A DNA stretch of 39,166 nt from an uncultured Lewinella sp. (GTDB lineage Bacteria; Bacteroidota; Bacteroidia; Chitinophagales; Saprospiraceae), in the NCBI GenBank assembly GCA_913057785.1, contig CAJXPD010000075.1, forward strand, positions 1 through 39,166, given 5' to 3'. This document shows positions 26,733 to 35,158 of the stretch, piece after piece. The stretch's first letter is position 1; each line of letters opens with the position of its first letter. The position numbers and the translations under genes are program-made. Below the pieces are notes generated by a model. The model did not search any database. It was not told where the DNA came from and was given only the letters and a program-made list of their open reading frames with translations.

Positions 26733-27758
26733 ATGATTGAAGGAATAATTTGGGCCATTTTTGCAGGCCTTATGCTCGGGTTATATGCCCTTCCAGAAAA
26801 GTTCACCAAAGACTTTAAGTTTGAAAACACCTGGGGACTCTTCTTTATGCTCACCATGTTTCTTGTCCCTGTAATCGCTTCCTTGGGGCTAATCAAGGGA
26901 TTTGGGGAGGTTTTTGGTGCCGTTTCAGTTGATATTTTATGGAAGATGGCGGGAGCCAGCTTCTTGTGGGGAATAGGTGTGATGATGTGGGGCAAAGCCA
27001 TTAACCACATTGGACTATCACTTGGTTTTTCACTTTTTATCGGGACCGTAATTCTAATTGGTTCCATTCTGCCCTTTCTAGTAGATGGTGTGCCGGAAAG
27101 CAAAGCTTTTATGACCATCATGGCAGGGATTGTGGTGGTATTACTGGGAGTGATTGCCAATGGGAAAGCGGGTTTGATTAGAGAGGCGGATGAGGTGGCC
27201 GCGAAAGATGTGAAGATAGATAATAGCAAACAAGGTTCTATGCTAACGGGGATTATGATCGCCGTGGTAGGTGGTTTACTGGCCACGGGCTTTAGCTATG
27301 CTAATGCCGTAGGTCGCCCGCCCTTGCACGAAGCAGCTCAGGCTGCAGGGAACGCAGATTGGGTGACGGCTGTAGCGGTAATGTTCCCCATCTTCATTAG
27401 CGGTGGAATTGTAATGGCCGTTTATTTTGGTTGGCAATTGAGTCAAAAGAAGGCTTGGGGTAGTTTCAAAACACCTCACTTCAGTAAGAACTTCGGGCTG
27501 ATCCTGATTATGGCCATTTTCCATTATGCGGCTTCCGCAGTATTTGCCTACGCGGCTTTCAAGTTGGGTAATGTTGGCAATACCGTAGGGTATGCCATTT
27601 TCAATACGGCATCAGTGGCTACCGCCATTTTAAGTGGCATTGTGACAGGGGAGTGGATTCAAGCCTCCAGTAGGGCCAAAAACTATTTATATCTCGGGTT
27701 GGCGTGTATGGTGGTAGGAATCATCATCGTAGCTGTTGGAAATGGCCTGGCAAGCTAG
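26733..27758 (+). CDS. RhaT-like sugar:proton symporter (GRP/DMT superfamily)
   Basis: The 341-residue protein has ten hydrophobic segments. It resembles E. coli RhaT in order and motifs: an N-terminal GLMLGLYALPEKFTKDFKFENTWG, the central FLWGIGVMMWGKAINHIGLSLGFSLFIGT, SYANAVGRPPLHEAAQAAG after helix 6, and a final CMVVGIIIVAVGNGLA helix. RhaT imports L-rhamnose with a proton. The same fold carries other deoxy-sugars, so the substrate could be fucose or a uronate-derived sugar. Neighbours (aldA-type dehydrogenase, acid-sugar dehydratase, KdgK kinase) support uptake of the sugar or sugar acid used here. Confidence 0.82.
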   Translation: MIEGIIWAIFAGLMLGLYALPEKFTKDFKFENTWGLFFMLTMFLVPVIASLGLIKGFGEVFGAVSVDILWKMAGASFLWGIGVMMWGKAINHIGLSLGFSLFIGTVILIGSILPFLVDGVPESKAFMTIMAGIVVVLLGVIANGKAGLIREADEVAAKDVKIDNSKQGSMLTGIMIAVVGGLLATGFSYANAVGRPPLHEAAQAAGNADWVTAVAVMFPIFISGGIVMAVYFGWQLSQKKAWGSFKTPHFSKNFGLILIMAIFHYAASAVFAYAAFKLGNVGNTVGYAIFNTASVATAILSGIVTGEWIQASSRAKNYLYLGLACMVVGIIIVAVGNGLAS

Positions 27759-27811
27759 GAGGAAGCTGCGCCCATAGCCAACATATAAAAGGATAAAAAA
27801 CAGAAAGCAAA

Positions 27812-28849
27812 ATGAAGAAAGTAATCACCTTTGGTGAGATTATGTTGCGATTGACTCCTCCGGGGCATCGTCGATTTTCGCAGGCCAGCCAATTTGATGT
27901 GGTCTATGGAGGAGGAGAAAGCAATGTGGCGGTTTCGCTAGCTAACTACGGTCTATCAACAGAGTTTGTCAGTTGTTTGCCTGCCAATGATATTGGTGAC
28001 TGTGCTTTGATGGCTCTTCAGAAGTACGGAGTAGGTACGCAGTATATAGCGAGAGAAGGGGAGCGATTGGGAATTTATTTCTTGGAAATTGGTGCGGTGA
28101 GTCGAGGTAGTAAGGTCGTCTATGATCGAGCACACTCAGCTATTTCCACGATGAAACCGGGTACAATTGACTGGGATGAGGTATTTCAGGATGCCCAGTG
28201 GTTTCATTGGACTGGCATCACCCCTGCCATATCTCAAAGCGCTGCCGATTGTTGTTTAGAAGCTATTGAAGCTGCCAATCGATTGGGGATCACAGTTTCA
28301 ACGGATCTCAACTACCGCAAAAACCTCTGGAAGTACGGTAAAGAGCCATCGGAAATTATGCCTGCCCTCGTGGCCGGCTGCGATGTTATCCTTGGAAATG
28401 AAGAGGATGCTGAAAAGCACTTCGATATCCATCCTGAAGGCGTGGATGTCACCAAAGGAGACACGGTTGACGCACAAGCCTATATCTCAGTCGGCCAGCA
28501 ACTAATGAAGCGGTTCCCACGTGCAAAGAAAGTAATTGTAACCCTTCGGGGATCAATCAGTGCTTCTCATAATACTTGGACAGGTGTCCTTTACAATGGC
28601 AGAGAACTACTACATGCCCCTACCTATCAGATTACTCATATCGTGGATAGAGTAGGGGGTGGAGATAGTTTCATGGGGGGCTTGATCTACGGACTAATCA
28701 ACTGGCCGGAAAATGATCAACGGGCGCTCAATTTTGCAGTAGCTGCTTCTTGTCTAAAACACACGATTTATGGGGATGCCAATCTAGCTACCGTAGACGA
28801 AGTCAAAAAACTGATGGATGGAGATGCTAGCGGTAGAGTCAGTCGGTAG
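27812..28849 (+). CDS. kdgK: PfkB-family 2-keto-3-deoxygluconate kinase
   Basis: The 345-residue kinase should phosphorylate a 2-keto-3-deoxy sugar acid with ATP. The N-terminus (VITFGEIMLRLTPPGHRRFSQA) and YGGGESNVAVSLANYG are typical of KDG kinases. The catalytic base is Asp285 in VDRVGGGDSFMGGLIYG, a close variant of the DTxGAGD motif. It starts 53 bp after the RhaT-like gene. Its substrate would be the product of the dehydratase two genes upstream, and the final aldolase is not in this window. The C-terminus is slightly longer than in E. coli KdgK. Confidence 0.85.
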   Translation: MKKVITFGEIMLRLTPPGHRRFSQASQFDVVYGGGESNVAVSLANYGLSTEFVSCLPANDIGDCALMALQKYGVGTQYIAREGERLGIYFLEIGAVSRGSKVVYDRAHSAISTMKPGTIDWDEVFQDAQWFHWTGITPAISQSAADCCLEAIEAANRLGITVSTDLNYRKNLWKYGKEPSEIMPALVAGCDVILGNEEDAEKHFDIHPEGVDVTKGDTVDAQAYISVGQQLMKRFPRAKKVIVTLRGSISASHNTWTGVLYNGRELLHAPTYQITHIVDRVGGGDSFMGGLIYGLINWPENDQRALNFAVAASCLKHTIYGDANLATVDEVKKLMDGDASGRVSR

Positions 28850-28878
28850 TCGGCACCCCTATTGATGAATCTTAATAA

Positions 28879-29226
28879 ACAAGAATACGTGAAAACGAGC
28901 GAAAATCGATCCTAAGTCCGGCGGATAACCGCGTGTGGGATGGAGAGGAGGATAATCGCTTCAAGGTGCTCAAAAAAGGAGGTTTTGATAGCCATAAGGT
29001 ACACTACCCCTTCCTACTAGCCTACAATGGTGGCATTGCTTCCTTAATCACCACTGATGGACCAGAAAAAAATACCATCCAGTGGTCTCCGGATGGTATC
29101 GATTTCGAGATTATGTCAGTGATCAAGGGCGCCCCACATGCCATTGGGCTCAATCGTAGCCTGGATACAGAAGGAGCTCCCTTTGGTGCCTTGGGGTGGG
29201 GGCTTACCCATCAGTATAAAACCTAG
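28879..29226 (+). pseudogene. 5'-truncated remnant of a beta-propeller-type secreted protein
   Basis: The frame is open from just after a TAA at 28876 to a TAG at 29224-29226, with no ATG and no signal peptide. The 115 codons read like the C-terminal part of a glycosidase-like or carbohydrate-linked propeller protein: SPADNRVWDGEEDNRFKVL, FDSHKVHYPFLLAYNGG, IQWSPDGIDFEIMSVIKGAPHA and GALGWGLTHQYKT. The coding look without a start suggests that the front of the gene was lost by deletion. A start at GTG 28933 would give a 97-residue protein, which could still be translated. It follows the kinase gene and precedes a strong hairpin. Confidence 0.55.
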
Positions 29227-29314
29227 GCTTACCAATATATCCGACGTTTCCATGGTTAGCGTAGAACTACGCATGTAGCAAAGGGAGAAAGTGCGAGTAA
29301 GTAGAGCATCAACC

Positions 29315-29349
29315 GATACCTCCGAAGTCCGCAAGACATCGGAGGTATC
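29315..29349 (+). terminator. Hairpin terminator after the kinase/remnant region
   Basis: GATACCTCCGA (29315-29325) and TCGGAGGTATC (29339-29349) form a perfect 11-bp stem. After an A-A mismatch, GTC/GAC extends it toward the loop CGCAA. TACACTAATTTTT follows, so the T run is a few bases late. It separates the sugar-acid operon from the ThuA gene. Confidence 0.65.
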
Positions 29350-29439
29350 TACACTAATTTTTGGCTTTCCTGAACTAGAAGCGTAAAAAGGAAGCTAAAT
29401 TGCAGAAGGGACAGCCTTTCAAATCAAAAATTGCCCTTT

Positions 29440-31023
29440 ATGCGACTTACATACCTGTTCACCCTAGTTTTAGCTATCCATACTTTTCTTCCCGCGCAAT
29501 CGACGCTTCGTATCCTTAATTTTCAGGGGGATAATGGCTTTCAACACGACTCCAAGGATGAAGCCCTACAAATGATCAAATTGTTGGGAATCGTGAATGA
29601 TTGGGAGGTAATGACTACGGCTGATATTGGCGTGTTTACGGAAAGCCGATTGAAGAATTTTGATGTCTTAGTATTCAACAATAATTGTGGGACAGATGGA
29701 CCTATATTTAATAAGGAAGCGGCTCAAGCTTTACAAACTTATATCCGGAAAGGAGGCGGTTTTGTAGGCATTCATTGTGCCGGTGCTATTTGGAAAGAAG
29801 AAGAAGGCTTTCAGGAATGGTATGCTGGACTAATTGGGACGACTCTAATCGCACATCCCGAAGTACAGCCCGCTACTTTAGATGTAGAAAATGGATCTCA
29901 TCCGGCTACAGCACATCTACCTAGTCGATGGGATATGAAGGATGAATGGCATATCTTCTCCAGCAATCCTCGCAATAAAGTAAACGTGCTTATTTCTCTT
30001 GATGAAAGTACTTACACGGCAGACAATGGATTAAAAATGGGGGGAGATCATCCTTTCACTTGGTATCACTACTATGACGGGGGGAGATCCTTCTTTACTT
30101 CATTAGGACATGCAGAGTATACTTATAAGGATGCTAATTTTCAGAAGATGATCGAGGCAGGTATCAAATGGGCAGGAAAGCGTTCTGCTGAACCTAGGGT
30201 ATTTCCTGATTATGGCTTACTGCTAGATCTTGATGCGGATCATGGGGTAAAAGCAGTAGAAGGAGATCGGGTAGTCCGCTGGACCAATCAGGTTCTAGGG
30301 TCGAGGGCCAAGGACTTTGAACCTCATGACTACGGGCTTCGATTGCGTAAACCTGGATCTGGTCGCCCATTATTAAAACGAGCATGTGCTGATTTAAATG
30401 GCCACAATGCCATTGCTTTTGAGGAAGATGAATTGATCAACCAAGAAGAGGATGCCTTTGATTTTTTGCTGCGTGGCAGTGGCTATACCTGGATAACAGT
30501 AATAAAGCCCTATCCAACGGCCGATCCGGACGGGAAAACTGAATTTGGACTCTATAGATTAAAGGATGTCAATTCCTTTATGGGAAACCTTCGCAATGGC
30601 GGTCGCTATGAGGGTCTTTGGGGGTGTTTTGATGATGATCTCACCATCTGGTGTGGATCTCGTTCAGGGGTAACCTTTGGCCGATTTGACGAGAACAATC
30701 CTAAACTGTCAGGTCCTCAGCTAGACCCCAATCAATTCTATATTATTGCTGCAAGAATGGGTGCAGGGATTGGTACTGTCGAAATTGAACTCTTTGTTGA
30801 TACACCTATGGCCGTGGCTCAAATCGAATATCCTGTTAGCCAAACCGCTAATCCTTCAAAATTGGCGATTGGAACAGAACGAGATGCGACCAATCATCCA
30901 GGTTCTGAATCTTTTGATGGAGAAATAGCGCGCTTCATCATATATGAGCGCCCTTTAGCAGATCGGGAACTAGAGGAAGTGATGAAGTATTTGAAAAAGA
31001 CCTATGGACTGGAGCAAAGGTGA
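29440..31023 (+). CDS. Secreted ThuA-domain protein with lectin-like C-terminal domain
   Basis: The 527-residue protein starts at ATG 29440; an in-frame TTG nine bases earlier is less likely. The signal peptide ends near LPAQS (residue 20). A ThuA (class I glutamine amidotransferase-like) domain fills about residues 22-250: ILNFQGDNGFQHDSKDEA, FDVLVFNNNCG, GGGFVGIHCAGAIWKEE, HPFTWYHYYDGGRSFFTSLGHAEYTY. ThuA is linked to trehalose utilisation, and related exported proteins recur near sugar operons in Bacteroidota. The second half (about 265-525) looks like a concanavalin-type jelly roll ending in FDGEIARFIIYERPLADRELEEV, typical of LamG domains. A carbohydrate-binding or -modifying role is likely, but the reaction is unknown. 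Confidence 0.82.
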   Translation: MRLTYLFTLVLAIHTFLPAQSTLRILNFQGDNGFQHDSKDEALQMIKLLGIVNDWEVMTTADIGVFTESRLKNFDVLVFNNNCGTDGPIFNKEAAQALQTYIRKGGGFVGIHCAGAIWKEEEGFQEWYAGLIGTTLIAHPEVQPATLDVENGSHPATAHLPSRWDMKDEWHIFSSNPRNKVNVLISLDESTYTADNGLKMGGDHPFTWYHYYDGGRSFFTSLGHAEYTYKDANFQKMIEAGIKWAGKRSAEPRVFPDYGLLLDLDADHGVKAVEGDRVVRWTNQVLGSRAKDFEPHDYGLRLRKPGSGRPLLKRACADLNGHNAIAFEEDELINQEEDAFDFLLRGSGYTWITVIKPYPTADPDGKTEFGLYRLKDVNSFMGNLRNGGRYEGLWGCFDDDLTIWCGSRSGVTFGRFDENNPKLSGPQLDPNQFYIIAARMGAGIGTVEIELFVDTPMAVAQIEYPVSQTANPSKLAIGTERDATNHPGSESFDGEIARFIIYERPLADRELEEVMKYLKKTYGLEQR

Positions 31024-31080
31024 ATTGTTTGAGGACTAACCTTGTACCAATTCTATTCAGTTTTCTAAAGGAAGTCAACT

Positions 31081-31986
31081 ATGATCGAAAATATGCTGAA
31101 GATGACTTGTTTGCTACTCGGATTAGCTTGTCTAGGTGTGAATTGTAGAGGCAATGATCAGCAGGAACAGTCAGCTCCAAAATTGAATAAGGATTCGATC
31201 CATCTACAGGATTCAATCCGTCTAGCTTGGTCTTGCACAGCCCCGTTTGAAAAGGTGGAAAGTGTGGTGTACGATCGGAAGAGAGCCTGTGTCTACGTAT
31301 CGAACGGCAAAGATTATGGGATTGGTCAAGCTGGTTTTATCTCTAAGGTTGCTATAGAAGGGAAGGAGGTGGATCTTAAATGGATTCAAAACCTTAATCG
31401 GCCCACAGGAATGGCAATCTATGGTGATAGCCTATATGTGGCAGATGTGAATGCCCTGCTAATCATTGATCTCAATTTGGCTGTAGTAGTCGAGCGGGTG
31501 GAGGTATCTATAAAGTATGGTATAAATGATGTGTCGGTGGGGGAAGATGGGACCGTATTTGTGACAGCCTCTGCCATTCATGCCGTATTGAAGTTGGTGG
31601 GAGACCGTTTGGAAATTTGGGCCCAAGATGCTGAAATTTTGCAATGGGCCAACGGAGTACAGGCCTTAACCAATGAGGTATGGGTAGGAGGAGAGCATTT
31701 GGTTCGTTTAAATTTGGAAACGGGTGAAAGCTTGCGAATGGAAATGGAGCCAAGGGTACGTGATTTTGAAGGGATCAGTTATGTAGATGCAAGAACCATC
31801 TTGGCTACGACCGTGGAAAATAGTGCCTTGCACCGAATTCAAAATCAGGAGTCTAGACTTTTATTACAGCCTGAAGGTTACTTTGGAGATTTAGAATACA
31901 TTCCAGAGCTAAATCAGTTGATCGTTCCAGAGGGGAACCACCAAAGTATGATCTATTCGGTGAAATGCTATGAGTTCCAATGGTAG
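31081..31986 (+). CDS. Exported beta-propeller protein (SMP-30/NHL-like), probable lipoprotein
   Basis: The 301-residue protein has a hydrophobic N-terminus (LLLGLACLGVNCRGND), with Cys17 or Cys22 as a possible lipid site; the lipobox is not classic. Then come propeller-like repeats: VESVVYDRKRACVYVSNG, LNRPTGMAIYGDSLYVADVNALLIID, INDVSVGEDGTVFVTAS, ANGVQALTNEVWVGGEHLVRLNLETGE and YIPELNQLIVPEGNHQSMI. This is the six-bladed SMP-30/gluconolactonase or NHL pattern. The acidic metal ligands of true lactonases are not obvious, so sensing or binding is as likely as catalysis. It lies 57 bp after the ThuA gene and may share its transcript. Confidence 0.7.
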   Translation: MIENMLKMTCLLLGLACLGVNCRGNDQQEQSAPKLNKDSIHLQDSIRLAWSCTAPFEKVESVVYDRKRACVYVSNGKDYGIGQAGFISKVAIEGKEVDLKWIQNLNRPTGMAIYGDSLYVADVNALLIIDLNLAVVVERVEVSIKYGINDVSVGEDGTVFVTASAIHAVLKLVGDRLEIWAQDAEILQWANGVQALTNEVWVGGEHLVRLNLETGESLRMEMEPRVRDFEGISYVDARTILATTVENSALHRIQNQESRLLLQPEGYFGDLEYIPELNQLIVPEGNHQSMIYSVKCYEFQW

Positions 31987-32054
31987 TTTTACGTTATGGT
32001 GACAATGGCACCAAATGAAATCGCAATAAAGGTCAGATTATTAGGGTTTTAGGA

Positions 32055-32070
32055 TACCTTAGTTAAGGTA
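32055..32070. promoter_or_regulatory. Palindrome between convergent genes
   Basis: TACCTTA and TAAGGTA form a perfect inverted repeat with a 2-bp centre (GT). It sits in a 167-bp gap between two convergent stop codons, so an operator is hard to explain. Read as RNA it is only a 6-bp stem with loop AGUU, which would be a weak terminator. Confidence 0.25.
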
Positions 32071-32153
32071 AGATCTAAGCTAATTGAGTTCAAATCTAGT
32101 CCCTTGGTACATGCCTTTCGACACGTCTGACTCTTCTTTACGGAATCCAATCA

Positions 32154-32972
32154 TTAAGAACTAAATTCATAGTCAATTTCTTCTAGTTCGAATTTAGCAT
32201 AGCTAAAATCTCCAGCGGAAAGATTCCAAACTGCCTCCGCGAAAAAGGGAATCTGCATCCCGTTCACTTCGCGATAGTCGTGACAATGGGCTGTCCATTC
32301 CTCGAGATGGTTCTCATCCATGTATCGCTGAGCCTTGAAGTGGGTAATTTGGCCTAACTGATTAAAATGAAAGACACCTTCCGCTTGGATATGTTCATCC
32401 TGGTACAAAACCTTGGCGGATTGCTCATCAATCGGAAGCCAACTGAGATTATCAGAGGGGAGTAAGGCAGTAGGAAACCATACGGCTTCCGCCAACCAAC
32501 GAAGAAATTCTCCTTGATCCGTTGCTTTCCCCTTGGCATTCACCACTGGGATCAGAGAGGCAATCTTAACGACCAAATTCCCTTTCCCATTGATGTATTT
32601 ATCAATAGCGGAAGCCCAACCCAGCTTTCCACTCCATAAGAATCCAGGAGGAGAGCAAGTGAAATATTCTTCTCCGCGAATATTTTTCCATCCTTGCTTA
32701 GCAGAAGTTCTAAACTGACCTCTATGTTTAAGGGTAACTTGTTGGATGTAAGCCTGTCCTTCTCGCAGGGCATATCTGAAGTAGCGCTGGACGGGTACGG
32801 GAAGCCCTTTAAGATTACTTGTAGTATAAATGGCGGGAGTTGCCTTTTGACTAGCTCGGTATAGCTCCTGCAAACCTAGTTGGATATTGCTTGGTCTACT
32901 TAGTTGATTTCCAGTTTTCAACAGTAGAAGGATTGGTACTAGAACTAACAAAACGGTGATACTTGTAACCAT
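32154..32972 (-). CDS. DUF6544-like membrane-anchored protein
   Basis: The 272-residue protein has one N-terminal membrane helix (ITVLLVLVPILLLL) and then a soluble domain with the family-like signs LKGLPVPVQRYFRYAL, VTLKHRGQFRTS, WKNIRGEEYFTCSPPGFLWSGKLG and, further on, LLPSDNLSWLPIDEQSAKVLY and GMQIPFFAEAVWNL. This matches the DUF6544 (formerly DUF6920) proteins as I remember them, whose function is unknown. The beta-rich soluble part could be lipid- or substrate-binding, like LolA-type folds; that is speculation. It is transcribed away from the ebo cluster and shares no operon with its neighbours. Confidence 0.72.
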   Translation of the reverse strand: MVTSITVLLVLVPILLLLKTGNQLSRPSNIQLGLQELYRASQKATPAIYTTSNLKGLPVPVQRYFRYALREGQAYIQQVTLKHRGQFRTSAKQGWKNIRGEEYFTCSPPGFLWSGKLGWASAIDKYINGKGNLVVKIASLIPVVNAKGKATDQGEFLRWLAEAVWFPTALLPSDNLSWLPIDEQSAKVLYQDEHIQAEGVFHFNQLGQITHFKAQRYMDENHLEEWTAHCHDYREVNGMQIPFFAEAVWNLSAGDFSYAKFELEEIDYEFSS

Positions 32973-33340
32973 TGTTTAGCCTTTTCGTTTGTTTTTACAA
33001 AGTAAAGGAACCAGGTGAGGTCATGTAATGATCAAAGTCACCAGTAGAACTGATTGAGCTTACCTTTATCGAGTTCTCTAATCTTGGTCAGGATGTGGCA
33101 GCCTTTTGATAGCGCGTAGGAAAATCAGATTTTATGACTTTAATCCAACACGATTTTCTGGCTTGACTGATGCTAATTATAGTACCTTTGGGTTCCATTT
33201 TTAAACAAGTAACTTCCTAGATACCTTTTTAGGCCGATATTCCACGAGTGATGGATGATTACAGCCCGAAGGCGGGTAGAGCACAAAGTCATGGTTTCAG
33301 GCAAATTGGAAAGGAGATATCTGGGATTTAACAAAAATTG
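32973..33340. other. 368-bp divergent intergenic region before the ebo cluster
   Basis: No coding frame with protein-like character is seen. The stretch should hold promoters for the DUF6544-like gene (minus strand) and the ebo genes (plus strand). The best ebo promoter candidate is at 33163-33190. From there to the eboA ATG about 150 bp of leader remain, which is long; a weak AAAGGAG lies at 33310-33316, too far from the ATG to be a normal ribosome site. Confidence 0.5.
33163..33190 (+). promoter_or_regulatory. Candidate Bacteroidota promoter for the ebo cluster
   Basis: TTG (33163-33165), a 17-bp spacer and TACCTTTG (33183-33190) match the Bacteroidota consensus TTG / TAnnTTTG exactly at the -7 element. 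Transcription would start near 33196, about 145 bp before the eboA ATG. Exact matches to TAnnTTTG were not seen in the other long intergenic regions that I scanned, which raises its weight. Confidence 0.5.
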
Positions 33341-34206
33341 ATGAGGGAAAAAAAAGCCATCCTCCTAGCAGTCGCCGAGGAGGTATTTCAGCAGCGAACG
33401 GAAAAGATTGGTATCTCTCCAAGTTGGATCGGTTACTTCAGGGAGCTCCCCCCGCACAATTTTATCTGACTTTCAGCAGCGCTGCGCGCAAAACATCCAA
33501 AGATTCACTACAGCTGACTGAAGATCAAGTCCGTCGGATGCAGGCTATTCAACCTGCCTTTAACTTATCCACCTGGACGGTAGATGAGCTGGCACGTGTA
33601 GCTTTTATGAGCTGTTTGCCAACGGAAAATAATCAAGCTACTCTAGGTAAGCTGATCGATGCAGCGGATATGAGGGAGTCTGTAGCTCTTTATAAGGGAC
33701 TAATCTTTCTGGACAATGCTGAGGAATTCACACTCCGAGCCATTGATGGCCTCCGAACCAATATTTCTCACGTTTTTGATGCTATTGCCTTAGATAATGC
33801 ATTTCCTACGCAGTATTTCGAAGAGGATCCCTGGAATCAGATGGTCCTCAAAGCCCTCTTTATGCAGCGGCCGATCTACCGGATCTGGGACTTAGATGAG
33901 CGGAGAAATAAGACCTTAGCATTGATTATGCGGGACTATGCGCAAGAGCGCTGGTCGGGTCATCGTCAGGTTAGTCCTGAGTTATGGCGTAGCGTAGCTG
34001 GTTATGGAGATGAGAATTTCCTGCCAGAATTCGATAAAATGCTCAAAAGTGAATACGAATTAGAACAATTTGCCGCTGCCAAAGCTATAATAGAAAGTAA
34101 ACTTCCTCAATCTGAATCCATGCTGCAGGCCGCGGGTATAAACAAGGATAGCCTTCCTTCCTGGGATGAAATTGGTCGGCAGGCAGAAATTGAGGCTAGT
34201 AATTAA
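33341..34206 (+). CDS. eboA: EboA, first ebo gene, with an apparent one-base frameshift near the start
   Basis: EboA proteins have no known activity and always travel with other ebo genes. From ATG 33341 one frame gives MREKKAILLAVAEEVFQQRTEK and then diverges to a stop near 33467. The frame used downstream (DWYLSKLDRLLQG, then FYLTFSSAARKTSKD, a typical EboA start, to the stop at 34206) has no ATG; its first usual start is TTG 33424. One extra A in GAAAAG (33401-33406) would join the two into a natural helix, so a lost base, a sequencing error or a real slip is likely. The joined protein is about 288 residues. Translation from TTG 33424 would give 260 residues and lose the first helix. eboB follows after 46 bp. 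Confidence 0.75.
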
Positions 34207-34252
34207 ACACTATTATCTATAAAATAACAGCAGTTACCATAATCAAATACTT

Positions 34253-35158
34253 ATGAATTTTATTGATCCACACATACACATGATCTCGCGTACTACGGAT
34301 GATTACGAAGCCATGCGTAGAGCGGGAATTGTGGCGGTGATTGAACCTGCCTTCTGGTTGGGGCAGCCGCGTACCGAAGTCGGTTCCTTTAAGGATTATT
34401 TTAGCAGTCTGATAGGTTTCGAACGCTTTCGGGCTAGCCAGTTTGGCATTCGCCACTATTGCACCATCGGGCTCAACTCCAAAGAAGCTAATAATGAAGC
34501 TTTGGCAGAACAAGTGATGGAACTGTTGCCCCTTTTCGCGGCAAAGGAAGGTGTCGTAGCTATTGGAGAGATTGGATATGATGATCAGACGAAAGCTGAA
34601 GACAAATTTTTCCGTCAGCAAATAGAATTGGCCAAGGAGCTTGACATGCCGATCATGGTACATACCCCACATCGAGACAAGAAGCGAGGAACCAGCCGAA
34701 GCATGGATGTGCTGGAGGAACATGGCGTTGATCCGTCCTTGGCCGTGATTGACCACAATAATGAAGAAACGGTCAAGGAAGTACTGGATCGCGGATTCTG
34801 GGCTGCTTTTACCATTTATCCGAATACCAAGATGGGGAATGAACGAATGGTGGAAGTTGTTCGTCAATATGGTTCCAATCGAATTATCGTTGATAGTTCG
34901 GCGGATTGGGGCGTAAGTGATCCCTTATCAGTGCCGAAAACAGCTGCTTTGATGTTGGAAAAGGGCTTGAGCGAGGAGGATGTACGTCTTACTTGCTATC
35001 AAAATGCCTTAACGATCTATAGCCATAATGGGGAGATGAAGGAGTCGGACTGGAAAGATGGTTTTGATGTAAATCAGAATGATTTCTTCGAAGGGAACCG
35101 TGTCTTGCGTGGGCAAGAGGCTAAATCCGGGAGATCCACCAACATTGTCGAAAACTAA
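34253..35158 (+). CDS. eboB: EboB, TatD-like metal-dependent hydrolase
   Basis: The 301-residue amidohydrolase-fold protein keeps the TatD metal residues: His7 and His9 (DPHIHM), Glu106 (GEIGYD), His137 (VHTPHRDK), His168 (DHNNEE) and Asp214 (DSSADWG). TatD enzymes are nucleases or exopeptidase-like hydrolases, but in ebo clusters the substrate is thought to be a small metabolite intermediate. The C-terminal extension after YQNALTIYSHNG is polar (KESDWKDGFDVNQNDFF). The stop TAA overlaps the start of eboC by one base (TAATG), so translation is probably coupled. Confidence 0.9.
   Translation: MNFIDPHIHMISRTTDDYEAMRRAGIVAVIEPAFWLGQPRTEVGSFKDYFSSLIGFERFRASQFGIRHYCTIGLNSKEANNEALAEQVMELLPLFAAKEGVVAIGEIGYDDQTKAEDKFFRQQIELAKELDMPIMVHTPHRDKKRGTSRSMDVLEEHGVDPSLAVIDHNNEETVKEVLDRGFWAAFTIYPNTKMGNERMVEVVRQYGSNRIIVDSSADWGVSDPLSVPKTAALMLEKGLSEEDVRLTCYQNALTIYSHNGEMKESDWKDGFDVNQNDFFEGNRVLRGQEAKSGRSTNIVEN

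Noticed and set aside
26705..27286. Long minus-strand open frame inside the RhaT-like gene
   Set aside because: It is the complement of a hydrophobic gene, giving an unnatural Ile-, Pro- and Thr-rich protein with no ribosome site.
33341..33469. Stand-alone 42-codon gene before eboA
   Set aside because: Its first 22 codons fit as the missing EboA N-terminus, and the rest overlaps eboA in a frame that soon stops, so a frameshifted eboA explains it better.
34217..34867. 216-codon minus-strand frame inside eboB
   Set aside because: eboB has all its metal-binding motifs in the plus frame; the opposite frame has no coding signs.
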